Shown here: positions 25,964 to 34,001 of the stretch, piece by piece
Layout: each line of letters begins with the position of its first letter
Position numbering within the stretch: the first letter of the stretch is position 1
NCBI GenBank assembly: GCA_023666975.1
Contig: JAMPAW010000007.1
Location: 1-62,409 of the forward strand
Source of the DNA: Clostridium sp.
Lineage (GTDB): Bacteria; Bacillota_A; Clostridia; Lachnospirales; Lachnospiraceae
Direction: 5' to 3'
Length of the DNA: 62,409 nt
Position numbers and translations under genes: made by a program
Notes under the pieces: generated by a model
Database searches by the model: none
What the model was told of the DNA's origin: nothing
Seen by the model: only the letters and a program-made list of their open reading frames with translations

Positions 25964-26797
25964 TTATCCGCGCAGATTATTTGCCTGCTGCAGCATTTCG
26001 TCGGATGCCTGAATCGCTTTGGAATTCATTTCATAAGCACGTTGTGCCACAATCATATTCACCATTTCATCGGCTACCTGTACATTGGACATTTCCAGAT
26101 ATCCCTGATGAATCAGGCTACGCGCAATTCCCTCTGTCGTAGATTCCTCCAACGGGGCACCGGATGCCACACTCTCCTGATACAGGTTGCCTCCGATATT
26201 ATTAAGCCCTGCCGGGTTATTAAACTGTACTAAGCCGATTCGCTGATCATAGCCGTTTGCCGCCAATGGAACTCTCTGCCGGTTCTCTCCGGTCTCCACA
26301 AAAATATTGCCTTCTTGGTCAACAACCACATCTTCCTGACGAGCCGGAGAAGGAACGATAATCGGATTGTTGTTCTGATCTAACACAGGATACCCCTGTG
26401 AAGAACAGAGCATCATACCGCCCTCTGTGGGCTGAAAATTGAAACTTCCGTCACGGGTATAGCAGATATTCCCGTCGTTATCCCTTACCTTGTAAAAACC
26501 CGAACCTTCAATCGCCATATAACTTGTATTCGTTGTCTCCTGTAAATTCCCCTGCGTAAACACAGTCGTAATGGAACTCACTCTCGTTCCCAAACCAACC
26601 TGTGCCGGCACCGGTTTGTTATCACCCACATTATTCGTTGAAGGCGACTGCAATGTCTGATATAACAATGACTTAAACTCTGTTGTGTCCTTTTTGTAAC
26701 CGGCTGTATTGACGTTGGATAAATTGTTCGCCACCGTATCCAGATTTGTCTGCTGAGCAATCATTCCCGATGCCGCAGACCACAATGATCTCATCAT
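25964..26797 (-). CDS. flgG: Flagellar rod/hook protein of the FlgG family (FlhP-like)
   Basis: 277 residues. The start MRSLWSAASGMIAQQTNLDT with NNLSNVNTAGYKKD is the rod-protein signature, and the C-terminal helix (VQVADEMVNMIVAQRAYEMN) is of the FlgG type. It forms the distal rod. It lies 13 bases after a second rod gene, and mreB is upstream of both, the same order as mbl-flhO-flhP in Bacillus subtilis, of which this is the flhP equivalent. Confidence 0.92.
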   Translation of the reverse strand: MMRSLWSAASGMIAQQTNLDTVANNLSNVNTAGYKKDTTEFKSLLYQTLQSPSTNNVGDNKPVPAQVGLGTRVSSITTVFTQGNLQETTNTSYMAIEGSGFYKVRDNDGNICYTRDGSFNFQPTEGGMMLCSSQGYPVLDQNNNPIIVPSPARQEDVVVDQEGNIFVETGENRQRVPLAANGYDQRIGLVQFNNPAGLNNIGGNLYQESVASGAPLEESTTEGIARSLIHQGYLEMSNVQVADEMVNMIVAQRAYEMNSKAIQASDEMLQQANNLRG

Positions 26798-26810
26798 AAT
26801 CCATATCCTC

Positions 26811-27596
26811 CTATACTCTTCCTATCTCATTTACCGCTTTGTCTAATGTAGCGTCTGTCGTCTGAATCATCTTCTGTCCCGCCTCATAGGCTCTGGTAAT
26901 CGTAATCATGCTAACCATTTCGTTGATGACATTCGTATTGGACATTTCCAGATAGCCCTGGTTCACGGTTGCCGTTCCCTGCTGCAATCCCGCTGCATCA
27001 GTGGCATCATACATATTCTCACCATATAGCAGCAATGCCTGTGGATTAGCAAAACCGGCAATTCCAAGGGTTGCCACCCGCTGTCCGTTCACGGTCACAT
27101 TGCCGACAGCATCAAACGATACGTCCACTGCTGTCTGTGCGCCCGGAATCTGAATCCTCTGTCCATTCGTATCCAACACATAATCCCCGTCCCTGGTAAC
27201 AAGATAACCTTCCGTGTTCACCGTAAATGACCCGTCGCGAGTATACTTCGTGCTGGTCACTCCCTGCTTGTTTGTTGTCTGAATGGTAAAGAATCCGTCT
27301 CCACTTAACGCTAAATCATAGGTGTTTCCCGTCTCCCTCAGACTTCCCTGTGACATGTCATGATAAGTTTCACCAATCTTCACTCCCAGATTCATATCTC
27401 CTATTCTGTAATTTAACGGAGAAGGTGCATTGTTATTATGAATCCGAAGTGTCAACTCGTCATCAAAGGACTGGGAAGTAACTCCCTGCTTCTTGTACCC
27501 AATAGTATCTGCATTCGCCATATTATTGGAAATTACATCTAAACGCTTCTGTTCGTTCACCATACCGGTCCACGCTGTGTAAAGACCTCTTACCAT
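26811..27596 (-). CDS. flgF: Flagellar rod protein of the FlgF/FlgG family (FlhO-like)
   Basis: 261 residues. The N-terminus MVRGLYTAWTGMVNEQKRLD with ISNNMANADTIGYKK and the C-terminal INEMVSMITITRAYEAGQKM are rod-protein signatures. By position next to mreB and before flgG it is the flhO equivalent. FlgF and FlgG cannot be cleanly told apart from this sequence alone; the two neighbours are clearly paralogues of each other. Confidence 0.9.
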   Translation of the reverse strand: MVRGLYTAWTGMVNEQKRLDVISNNMANADTIGYKKQGVTSQSFDDELTLRIHNNNAPSPLNYRIGDMNLGVKIGETYHDMSQGSLRETGNTYDLALSGDGFFTIQTTNKQGVTSTKYTRDGSFTVNTEGYLVTRDGDYVLDTNGQRIQIPGAQTAVDVSFDAVGNVTVNGQRVATLGIAGFANPQALLLYGENMYDATDAAGLQQGTATVNQGYLEMSNTNVINEMVSMITITRAYEAGQKMIQTTDATLDKAVNEIGRV

Positions 27597-27652
27597 TATC
27601 TCACTCCTTTTCTCTGGATTATCTCCTGGTTCCTCCTGTGCTTATCTCTGGA

Positions 27653-28651
27653 TTATGCTTCCTCCAAAACTCCGCTCAGGAATTCTATATATTTACCGGT
27701 TCCGATTGCCACGCAGGTCATGGGATCCTCCGCCGTCATCGTCGTAATACCGGTTTCCTCCTCTATCAGTTCTTCCAAACCGTGAAGCATTGCTCCACCA
27801 CCGGTCAGCACGATACCTCTGTCCGCAATATCCGCCGCCAGCTCCGGCGGTGTCTTCTCCAATACAGAATGTACTGCCTCTATAATCTGTTCCGTCACTT
27901 CCTCCAACGCCTCCACGGTCTCCTCCGAGGTCACGGTAACCGTTCTGGGAAGTCCTGTCACCAAATTACGCCCTCTGATATCCAGTGTCAGATTCTCCGG
28001 ACGGCGATAACAGGTACCAATCTTAATCTTAATCTCTTCTGCCGTACTCTCGCCAATCAACAGGTTATGCTTCTTGCGCATATAACGGACAATCGCCTCG
28101 TCGAAATCATCTCCCGCCGTCTTAATGGACGTGCTGACCACGGTACCACCCAGAGAAATGACGGCAATATCCGCTGTACCGCCACCAATATCTACAATCA
28201 TATTACCACATGGTCTGGCAATGTCAATCCCCGCTCCGATAGCTGCCGCCACTGGCTCCTCAATAATGGACACGTCTCTTGCTCCTGCCTGATAAGTTGC
28301 ATCCTCAACCGCTTTCTTCTCTACTTCCGTCACACCGCTCGGCACACAGACAGAAATTCTCGGCCGCCTGCCAAAGAAACTCTTCCCCACTGCCTTCTGA
28401 ATAAAATATTTCAGCATTTTCTCGGTAATCCGGTAATCGGAAATTACGCCCTGCCTTAACGGCCTCACTGCTATAATATTACCCGGTGTCCTTCCAAGCA
28501 TCAGCCGGGCCTCCTCGCCAATCGCCTTAATGCGGTTAGTATCACGGTCAAATGCCACCACAGACGGTTCCTTCAGTACAACACCCTTTCCCCTTACATA
28601 TACAAGGATACTGGCTGTACCCAAGTCAATTCCTATGTCTGAACTTGCCAT
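27653..28651 (-). CDS. MreB/Mbl family actin-like protein
   Basis: 332 residues from the ATG at 28651 (AGGAG at 7 bases; the ATG two codons earlier is too close). It contains the actin-type nucleotide motifs DIGIDLGTASILVYV, NMIVDIGGGTADIAVI and GIVLTGGGAMLHG. MreB proteins guide cell-wall synthesis along the membrane. Its place ahead of the rod genes fits the mbl locus of Bacillus. There are no mreC or mreD genes beside it, so it is probably not the main divisome-linked mreB copy. Confidence 0.93.
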   Translation of the reverse strand: MASSDIGIDLGTASILVYVRGKGVVLKEPSVVAFDRDTNRIKAIGEEARLMLGRTPGNIIAVRPLRQGVISDYRITEKMLKYFIQKAVGKSFFGRRPRISVCVPSGVTEVEKKAVEDATYQAGARDVSIIEEPVAAAIGAGIDIARPCGNMIVDIGGGTADIAVISLGGTVVSTSIKTAGDDFDEAIVRYMRKKHNLLIGESTAEEIKIKIGTCYRRPENLTLDIRGRNLVTGLPRTVTVTSEETVEALEEVTEQIIEAVHSVLEKTPPELAADIADRGIVLTGGGAMLHGLEELIEEETGITTMTAEDPMTCVAIGTGKYIEFLSGVLEEA

Positions 28652-28697
28652 GTCCATACTCCTTTCCGATATATATCGTCATAAATCACTTATTTCT

Positions 28698-31217
28698 TTA
28701 TATCTTGTCTTTTGCTTTATCCTTGTTTTTGTTCTTTTTCAGAATAACGAGACTGTAATCTGTACCGTTTATTGTGTCCAGATTCACCTCAACAATATTC
28801 ATAATCTGGTCCAATTCTTTCAGATAGCTCTGCCATTTTGTAACCTTTCTTCCGGCTATCAGACGTTTGCGGATTCCCTGTACATTGCGGTACTGCTCCA
28901 TCTGATCCACCACAACGTCCCCGGCCTGCATTCCCACCAGACTATAACCAAAAAGCTTGTCCATCGACTTGTTGGCAAATACAATTTCGCCGGAACGGCT
29001 GTTTTTGACAAATACCGCATCCCGGATATGATTGTAGGTATCCAGAAAACCTTCATGAAGCACATCTGCCTTCTGTCTGCGTCTGCTGTTTTGTATCACT
29101 CCGGCAAAAAGCTTAGCCGCTGTCTGTGCAAAATGTACATCCCTCTTATCAAATTCACGGCCATGCGTGTCATCGATAAAGACCATATACCCCTGCAGTT
29201 TGCCGGTAAACGGAAGCTGCACCAGCATAATCGCACTCATTTCCGCCTGCCGTAAACGCTTTTTGATTGTACTCTCATCTGATCTTTTGTCCACTGCTAT
29301 CACCGGCTTATCCCGGAACTGCTTGCAGATTTCCTGGTACTCGGCCTCCGATACTGCCAGTTCATGCAAAAGCTCTGTATGGTCGCCTGCCGGATTCCAT
29401 ACAAAGTAGGTTTCCACCTTTTCCATTTCTTTATTCTCTATATATAAGCCAATATTCTCAAGAGACAGATAAAGTCCTGCCTTCTGGCACATTTCACCAA
29501 GTGCGGATTCTCCCTCTCTGGTCAGTGCACTTACGATATCCTCCACGGCCACGCGTTCCTCCTGCTCCTTGTGAAGCTGCATTTCCAGCAGTCTGCCATG
29601 GTGGCTCTCCCGGCGAATCTCCTCATCGACAAAAAATCCTCTGACAATACTGTTTGCCAGCTTCCACTGCTGGTCGGCAACGGCCTCTACAACCTCTTTC
29701 CCATTCTCAGCAAAACTGGCCAGCACCCAGTACGCAACAATATTGGCTGCCGATGTCAACGGTGCCAGCACCATATGCACAGTAAATGAATCCATGTCAA
29801 AGCTAATGCTCTGCGGAAGCATTTCCTCCTTCGCCTGCCCGGAAAGCGTCTGAAAACGCTCCTTAAAGGACGGCCGCTCAAATATATCATAAAATTGACC
29901 CAAATCACTTGCCGGACCGGCAGGATTGGTCATAATCTTCCCGTTTGCAGCCAGCACTACTGTATAGTAATCCGCATTCCGGCTCAACGTCTCCGCCATC
30001 AGCTCAAACTGTTCGGACAGCTCCTTACCGCTTGTATCAATATCTGCCACATCTGTTCCGTGTGCTCTTTCCGTCTCTTTGGAAGCCTCGGAAATCCGCA
30101 TAGTCTCCGCCAGCTCCTCCTCCATCTCCTTCTGCTCGGTAATATCCGTCAGCAAAAAGGATATCTCCGCCTCACCGTCAGATATTCTGGTAACGGTAAC
30201 TACATTCTCCACCCATATCCGTTTCCCGTCGTCTCTCACCATGCGATATTGATGAACATAATCCATCACACCGCTGTCTATCGCCTGATAAATAGCATCT
30301 ATCACCCCGTCTCTGTCTTCGGGATAAATATAGTCCTCTGTCAGCTTATATCCGTTCTGTAAAGCCTCCACGTTCATTCCCACCATACCCGCATTCGGTG
30401 AAATATATTTGAGTGTGCGGCGGTCCCCTTTATATGACTTAACCAGAACTACGTTCTTCATTTTGGATACAGCAAGGCTTAAATAGCGGTTCTCACTGCT
30501 CTTGCGGTACTCCTCCCGCAAATCCATCATCAAAATCTCATAGTCCGTGGATTCTCCGTAATCGTTATAAATATAATGTATCAGCAAACGCACGGGAATC
30601 AGCTCCCGCTCCTCGGTCAACAATCGGCATTCCAGGGAATTTTCCCCGACATGCGCCGCCGTATCTTTGGCGATAACTGCGTGAACGGCTTCTCTGTCCT
30701 CCGCACACAGGATATCCGCCACGGATAATAATTTCTCGTAAAACTGCGCTCTTGTATATCCGTACTGGTTCACGTTCCTCGATACATATTCCACCTGATA
30801 TCCGTTCTCGATCCTGCTTAAATGAATCGCAACAAGTCCGGCATGGTCCACAATCCGCTCCAGCGTAAGACTTCCGATATTCAAATCCGCACGGCGCTCA
30901 AACAGCAGCGTATAGATCGTTTTATCCTCCACCACAGCCTCGTTCACCAGTCCGCTGACCAGAAATTCCCGGTCATCGGCCATCATACGGATTCTGTGCC
31001 ACATCAGGCTCTTCTTCCCATGCAAAAGCTCCCAGAAGTTCAGCTTGGTAAATGCCCGTCCGGGTTCAATCTGAATATTCTCCACCGGGCTGCCTAACAG
31101 CACCTCCGCCTCATAATTAATCTCTAACACACGACCGGACTCTGCTTCAAAAACAACCATTGGATATTCCAAATATTGTGCAAATTGTTTATATATCTCA
31201 ACTCGTTTTGCATCCAT
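28698..31217 (-). CDS. Multi-PAS sensory protein without an output domain
   Basis: 839 residues from the ATG at 31217 (GAGGAG at 9 bases); longer versions of the frame overlap the upstream gene. At least three PAS-like parts are visible: residues about 13-120, 260-375 (ending in the PAC-type VTRISDGEAEISFLLTDITE) and the last 110 (NHIRDAVFVKNSRSGEIVFA). A GAF-like stretch lies around 530-700. There is no kinase, GGDEF, EAL, HD-GYP or HAMP domain, no signal peptide and no membrane segment. It is cytosolic and presumably signals by protein contact. Flanking genes encode MreB and a DivIVA-like protein, with gaps of 46 and 19 bases, so one operon is likely. Confidence 0.82.
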   Translation of the reverse strand: MDAKRVEIYKQFAQYLEYPMVVFEAESGRVLEINYEAEVLLGSPVENIQIEPGRAFTKLNFWELLHGKKSLMWHRIRMMADDREFLVSGLVNEAVVEDKTIYTLLFERRADLNIGSLTLERIVDHAGLVAIHLSRIENGYQVEYVSRNVNQYGYTRAQFYEKLLSVADILCAEDREAVHAVIAKDTAAHVGENSLECRLLTEERELIPVRLLIHYIYNDYGESTDYEILMMDLREEYRKSSENRYLSLAVSKMKNVVLVKSYKGDRRTLKYISPNAGMVGMNVEALQNGYKLTEDYIYPEDRDGVIDAIYQAIDSGVMDYVHQYRMVRDDGKRIWVENVVTVTRISDGEAEISFLLTDITEQKEMEEELAETMRISEASKETERAHGTDVADIDTSGKELSEQFELMAETLSRNADYYTVVLAANGKIMTNPAGPASDLGQFYDIFERPSFKERFQTLSGQAKEEMLPQSISFDMDSFTVHMVLAPLTSAANIVAYWVLASFAENGKEVVEAVADQQWKLANSIVRGFFVDEEIRRESHHGRLLEMQLHKEQEERVAVEDIVSALTREGESALGEMCQKAGLYLSLENIGLYIENKEMEKVETYFVWNPAGDHTELLHELAVSEAEYQEICKQFRDKPVIAVDKRSDESTIKKRLRQAEMSAIMLVQLPFTGKLQGYMVFIDDTHGREFDKRDVHFAQTAAKLFAGVIQNSRRRQKADVLHEGFLDTYNHIRDAVFVKNSRSGEIVFANKSMDKLFGYSLVGMQAGDVVVDQMEQYRNVQGIRKRLIAGRKVTKWQSYLKELDQIMNIVEVNLDTINGTDYSLVILKKNKNKDKAKDKI

Positions 31218-31236
31218 AGGCAATAACTCCTCACCA

Positions 31237-32160
31237 CTACTCCTCATTAAAGCGAATCTGCGGAATCTCGTCCGATTCCTCATCTGGCAGTGCTAACTTT
31301 CCCTTCGAGGTATCGATTCCGAATACCTTATCGCTGATGACCTTTGTCTCATTACATGCCTTGACAACACCCTCCACGGATTCCATCAAGCTCGCCATAT
31401 AATTGCTGACATTCGCACATTCTCTCTTCATGGAGCCGCGAATCGAAGTAACCTTCTCCTGCGCCTCGGAAAGCATCTTCTCTTTCTCCGCCTCTGCCTC
31501 TTCGATCATCTGCTGACACTCTGCGTTGGTCTTTGCCACAGACTGCTTGTACTCCTCCTCGGCACGAACACGGAGCGTATCTCTCTCATCTTCAGCACGG
31601 CGCAAAATGCTGGCACTCTGCTTTTCGGAATCCTCAATCAGATTCCTGCTGTTCCTCTCCGCCTCTTCCATCATCGTGCTGCTCTGTGTCTTGGCGTCAT
31701 TCATCATTCTGTCGCTTTCTTCCTTGGCAATAATCAGCATCTCCTTGCTCTTCTCCTCTGCCTCTTCCACCATCTGCTTGCTCTTGGCCTCGGCATCCTT
31801 CAACAATACATCACAGCGCTCATTTGTCTCTACCAGTGTCTTGGAGATAATCTCCAGCTTATCAGAATATCCCTTGTTGTTCTCCTGCTGCTCCGCCAGC
31901 TTACGGTTGGCCTTCTCCAGCTCATTCTGCAGGGATTCGTTATATTTCTGCATATTCTCAATCGCCTGATTGGATTCGGAATTCATGCTGTCCTTAACCA
32001 GCTGCAGGCTCTTAACCGTTTCACTTAATTTACTAATCGTCTGCTTCAAATCAGCAATATCCTGTAGGTGGGATTTTTTCATCTCCTCAATAAACTCGTC
32101 CACAGCCACTTTATCATATCCACCGAAGGATACGGTCTTGAATCTCTCTTCTCTCGCCAT
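31237..32160 (-). CDS. DivIVA-like coiled-coil protein
   Basis: 307 residues. The N-terminus (FKTVSFGGYDKVAVDEFIEE) matches the DivIVA membrane-binding head pattern; residues about 30-270 are a long coiled coil with repeated (E/D)-(A/E)-K/E-x-K segments and short acidic tail PDEESDEIPQIRFNEE. DivIVA-type proteins mark curved membrane at poles and septa and recruit partners. It heads the likely operon DivIVA-like, multi-PAS, MreB, FlgF, FlgG, FlgJ, BlaI. Main cell-division DivIVA proteins are usually next to sepF or ylm genes, so this is probably a specialised copy. Confidence 0.85.
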   Translation of the reverse strand: MAREERFKTVSFGGYDKVAVDEFIEEMKKSHLQDIADLKQTISKLSETVKSLQLVKDSMNSESNQAIENMQKYNESLQNELEKANRKLAEQQENNKGYSDKLEIISKTLVETNERCDVLLKDAEAKSKQMVEEAEEKSKEMLIIAKEESDRMMNDAKTQSSTMMEEAERNSRNLIEDSEKQSASILRRAEDERDTLRVRAEEEYKQSVAKTNAECQQMIEEAEAEKEKMLSEAQEKVTSIRGSMKRECANVSNYMASLMESVEGVVKACNETKVISDKVFGIDTSKGKLALPDEESDEIPQIRFNEE

Positions 32161-32286
32161 AGTAAAAATATCTCCTTTCCTAAGTTCACAAAACGTATCA
32201 AGGCACTATTGAATATTATTATAACAAGTTTTCTTTATAAATGCTACCGAAAACCTAAAATAATTTTTACCATTATAAAGAAATTG

Positions 32287-32315
32287 TTGTTTTCCGGCTC
32301 TGTATTTGTTATACT
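32287..32315 (+). promoter_or_regulatory. Sigma-A-type promoter of traX
   Basis: TTGTTT, 17 bases, TATACT. The predicted start is near 32322; only the later ATG at 32354 then has a ribosome site (AAAGGA) in the leader. Confidence 0.6.
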
Positions 32316-32353
32316 TTTATCGAAATTCATAGATGAAAGGATGGAATCTGCTA

Positions 32354-33010
32354 ATGGAACGCAGTGGTTTCAAATGTTTTAACAACTTTACACTGAAGAT
32401 AATTGCGATTATCTGCATGGCGATAGACCATATCGGCTATGTGTTTTTTCCGTCAGAGCCTGTGTACCGGCATATCGGACGGATTGCTTTTCCCATTTTC
32501 TGTTTTTTAATTGTTGAGGGCTTTTATCATACAAGAAATCATTTAAATTATTTAATCCGCCTTTCTATCTTTGCCGTTTTATCCGAGATACCCTTTGACC
32601 TTGCGTTCTACAAAACGCTCTTTTACTGGCCAAAGCAAAACGTATTCATCACGCTTGCTTTGGGACTGCTTGCCATCTTCTGTCTGGAGGAAATGAACAA
32701 GCAGCGGCGGTTTGTGATTCCGCTAATCCTCACCTGGGCTGCCGCCTATTTTGTACACTGCGATTACGGCACAGGCGGTGTCCTGTTAATCTGTATGTTC
32801 TATGTCACAAGAAATACACCGCTTGTACGGTGCCTGCTCTGCACATTGATTCTCTATCTGTTTTGGGGAACATGGGAGTTGTATGGCGCCCTTGCCCTGA
32901 TACCGATTGCGCTGTATAACGGCAAACGCGGGCCTTCCGTGAAAATGTTTTTTTACTGGTTTTATCCGTTACATCTTTTAGTGATTTATGGAATATATCA
33001 CTATTTATAA
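32354..33010 (+). CDS. TraX family membrane protein
   Basis: 218 residues from the ATG at 32354; an ATG 7 codons earlier at 32333 has no ribosome site within the predicted transcript, though AAAGGA to 32354 is a long 13-base spacing. About eight hydrophobic helices are visible, beginning TLKIIAIICMAIDHIGYVFF, with HIGRIAFPIFCFLIVEGF and a final YPLHLLVIYGIYHYL, all TraX features. TraX acetylates F-pilin in Enterobacteria; the many chromosomal copies in Firmicutes have no proven substrate. It is an isolated plus-strand gene convergent with the nitrilase gene. Confidence 0.88.
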   Translation: MERSGFKCFNNFTLKIIAIICMAIDHIGYVFFPSEPVYRHIGRIAFPIFCFLIVEGFYHTRNHLNYLIRLSIFAVLSEIPFDLAFYKTLFYWPKQNVFITLALGLLAIFCLEEMNKQRRFVIPLILTWAAAYFVHCDYGTGGVLLICMFYVTRNTPLVRCLLCTLILYLFWGTWELYGALALIPIALYNGKRGPSVKMFFYWFYPLHLLVIYGIYHYL

Positions 33011-33048
33011 AACACTTCAGCCGGACTTACCTTTTATCCTGCAAATGG

Positions 33049-33085
33049 AACGGCAGTCGATGCTTGTCATGCACCGGCTGCCGTT
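33049..33085 (+). terminator. Probable terminator of traX
   Basis: AACGGCAG and CTGCCGTT form an 8-bp stem, followed by TCTTTGAT. It overlaps the 3' end of the convergent nitrilase gene. Confidence 0.45.
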
Positions 33086-33879
33086 TCTTTGATATGCTTT
33101 GTATAAAATTCCTCATATAATTCCAGCTGGCGGTCCGCCTTGAACGGGTAACGCTCCCTGACTTCCCTGACCGTCCCCGGCTCTACGTCCACCACCATTA
33201 ACTCAGATTTGCTGTGCGCCTTTGTCAGCCTGTCGCCTAACGGGTCAAATGCCATGGAACTCTCCACATAGTCCAATCCATTCCCTTTTCCCGTCCGGTT
33301 GACCCCGATCACATAGCACTGGTTTTCTATCGCTCTCGCCCGAAGCAGCGTCTCCCAATGCAACACCCGCTCCCTGGGCCAGTTGGCAATCACTAAAATC
33401 ATATCCGCACGCTCCGACACGGCCTGAAAAATCTCCGGAAAACGCAAATCGTAACAGACAAAACCGGAAAGCTCCATATCCTTCAGCATCACGGATTTCA
33501 CTTCGTGTCCACCAATGTAATGTTCGCCCTCTTCCCCATAAGTAAACGGGTGGATTTTGTCATAGTCATAGATAATCCTTCCCTCCGATACAATCATCAG
33601 CTTATTGTAATATTCTCCGCCGAAATCCTCGACAAAGCCAAAGGCCATCGCCATATGGTATTTGCGTGAGGCATCTTTAAAGAAGCGCAGGGTAGGAGAA
33701 AACAGCATTTCTTCGCCTGCAAGGACAGTATTCATCGTAAATCCGGTCAGTGTCATTTCCGGAAACACCAGTAAATCCACCTTCTGCCCGGCCGCCTGTT
33801 CCATCAGCTTTTCTGCCTTTGCCATATTTTTTTCCTTGTCCTCCCAGACGATATCCATCTGTGTCAATCCTACCCGCAT
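33067..33879 (-). CDS. Nitrilase-superfamily carbon-nitrogen hydrolase (omega-amidase-like)
   Basis: 270 residues, the usual length. The Glu-Lys-Cys catalytic triad is visible: Glu in LLVFPEMTLTGF, Lys in DYDKIHPF, Cys in GFVCYDLRFPE. The sequence around these sites is closest to the YafV/Nit2 omega-amidase branch, which hydrolyses alpha-ketoglutaramate and related amides. It may equally act on another amide. The gene stands alone, convergent with traX and 122 bases upstream of the two-component genes' end, with no clear operon partner. Confidence 0.88.
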   Translation of the reverse strand: MRVGLTQMDIVWEDKEKNMAKAEKLMEQAAGQKVDLLVFPEMTLTGFTMNTVLAGEEMLFSPTLRFFKDASRKYHMAMAFGFVEDFGGEYYNKLMIVSEGRIIYDYDKIHPFTYGEEGEHYIGGHEVKSVMLKDMELSGFVCYDLRFPEIFQAVSERADMILVIANWPRERVLHWETLLRARAIENQCYVIGVNRTGKGNGLDYVESSMAFDPLGDRLTKAHSKSELMVVDVEPGTVREVRERYPFKADRQLELYEEFYTKHIKETAAGA

Positions 33880-34001
33880 AGTTTACCTCCTGAATATTGA
33901 TCATTTTCATTGCTTCTATTTGTTATTGCCATATCACCCAATGCCTGGTCTGCGCAGCACTCAACTAATATTATATGCCCGCCTTATGTGATTTATGTGT
34001 G

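Noticed and set aside
27638..28459. Open frame of 273 codons on the plus strand opposite mreB
   Set aside because: Antisense to MreB with intact motifs; composition is that of a shadow.
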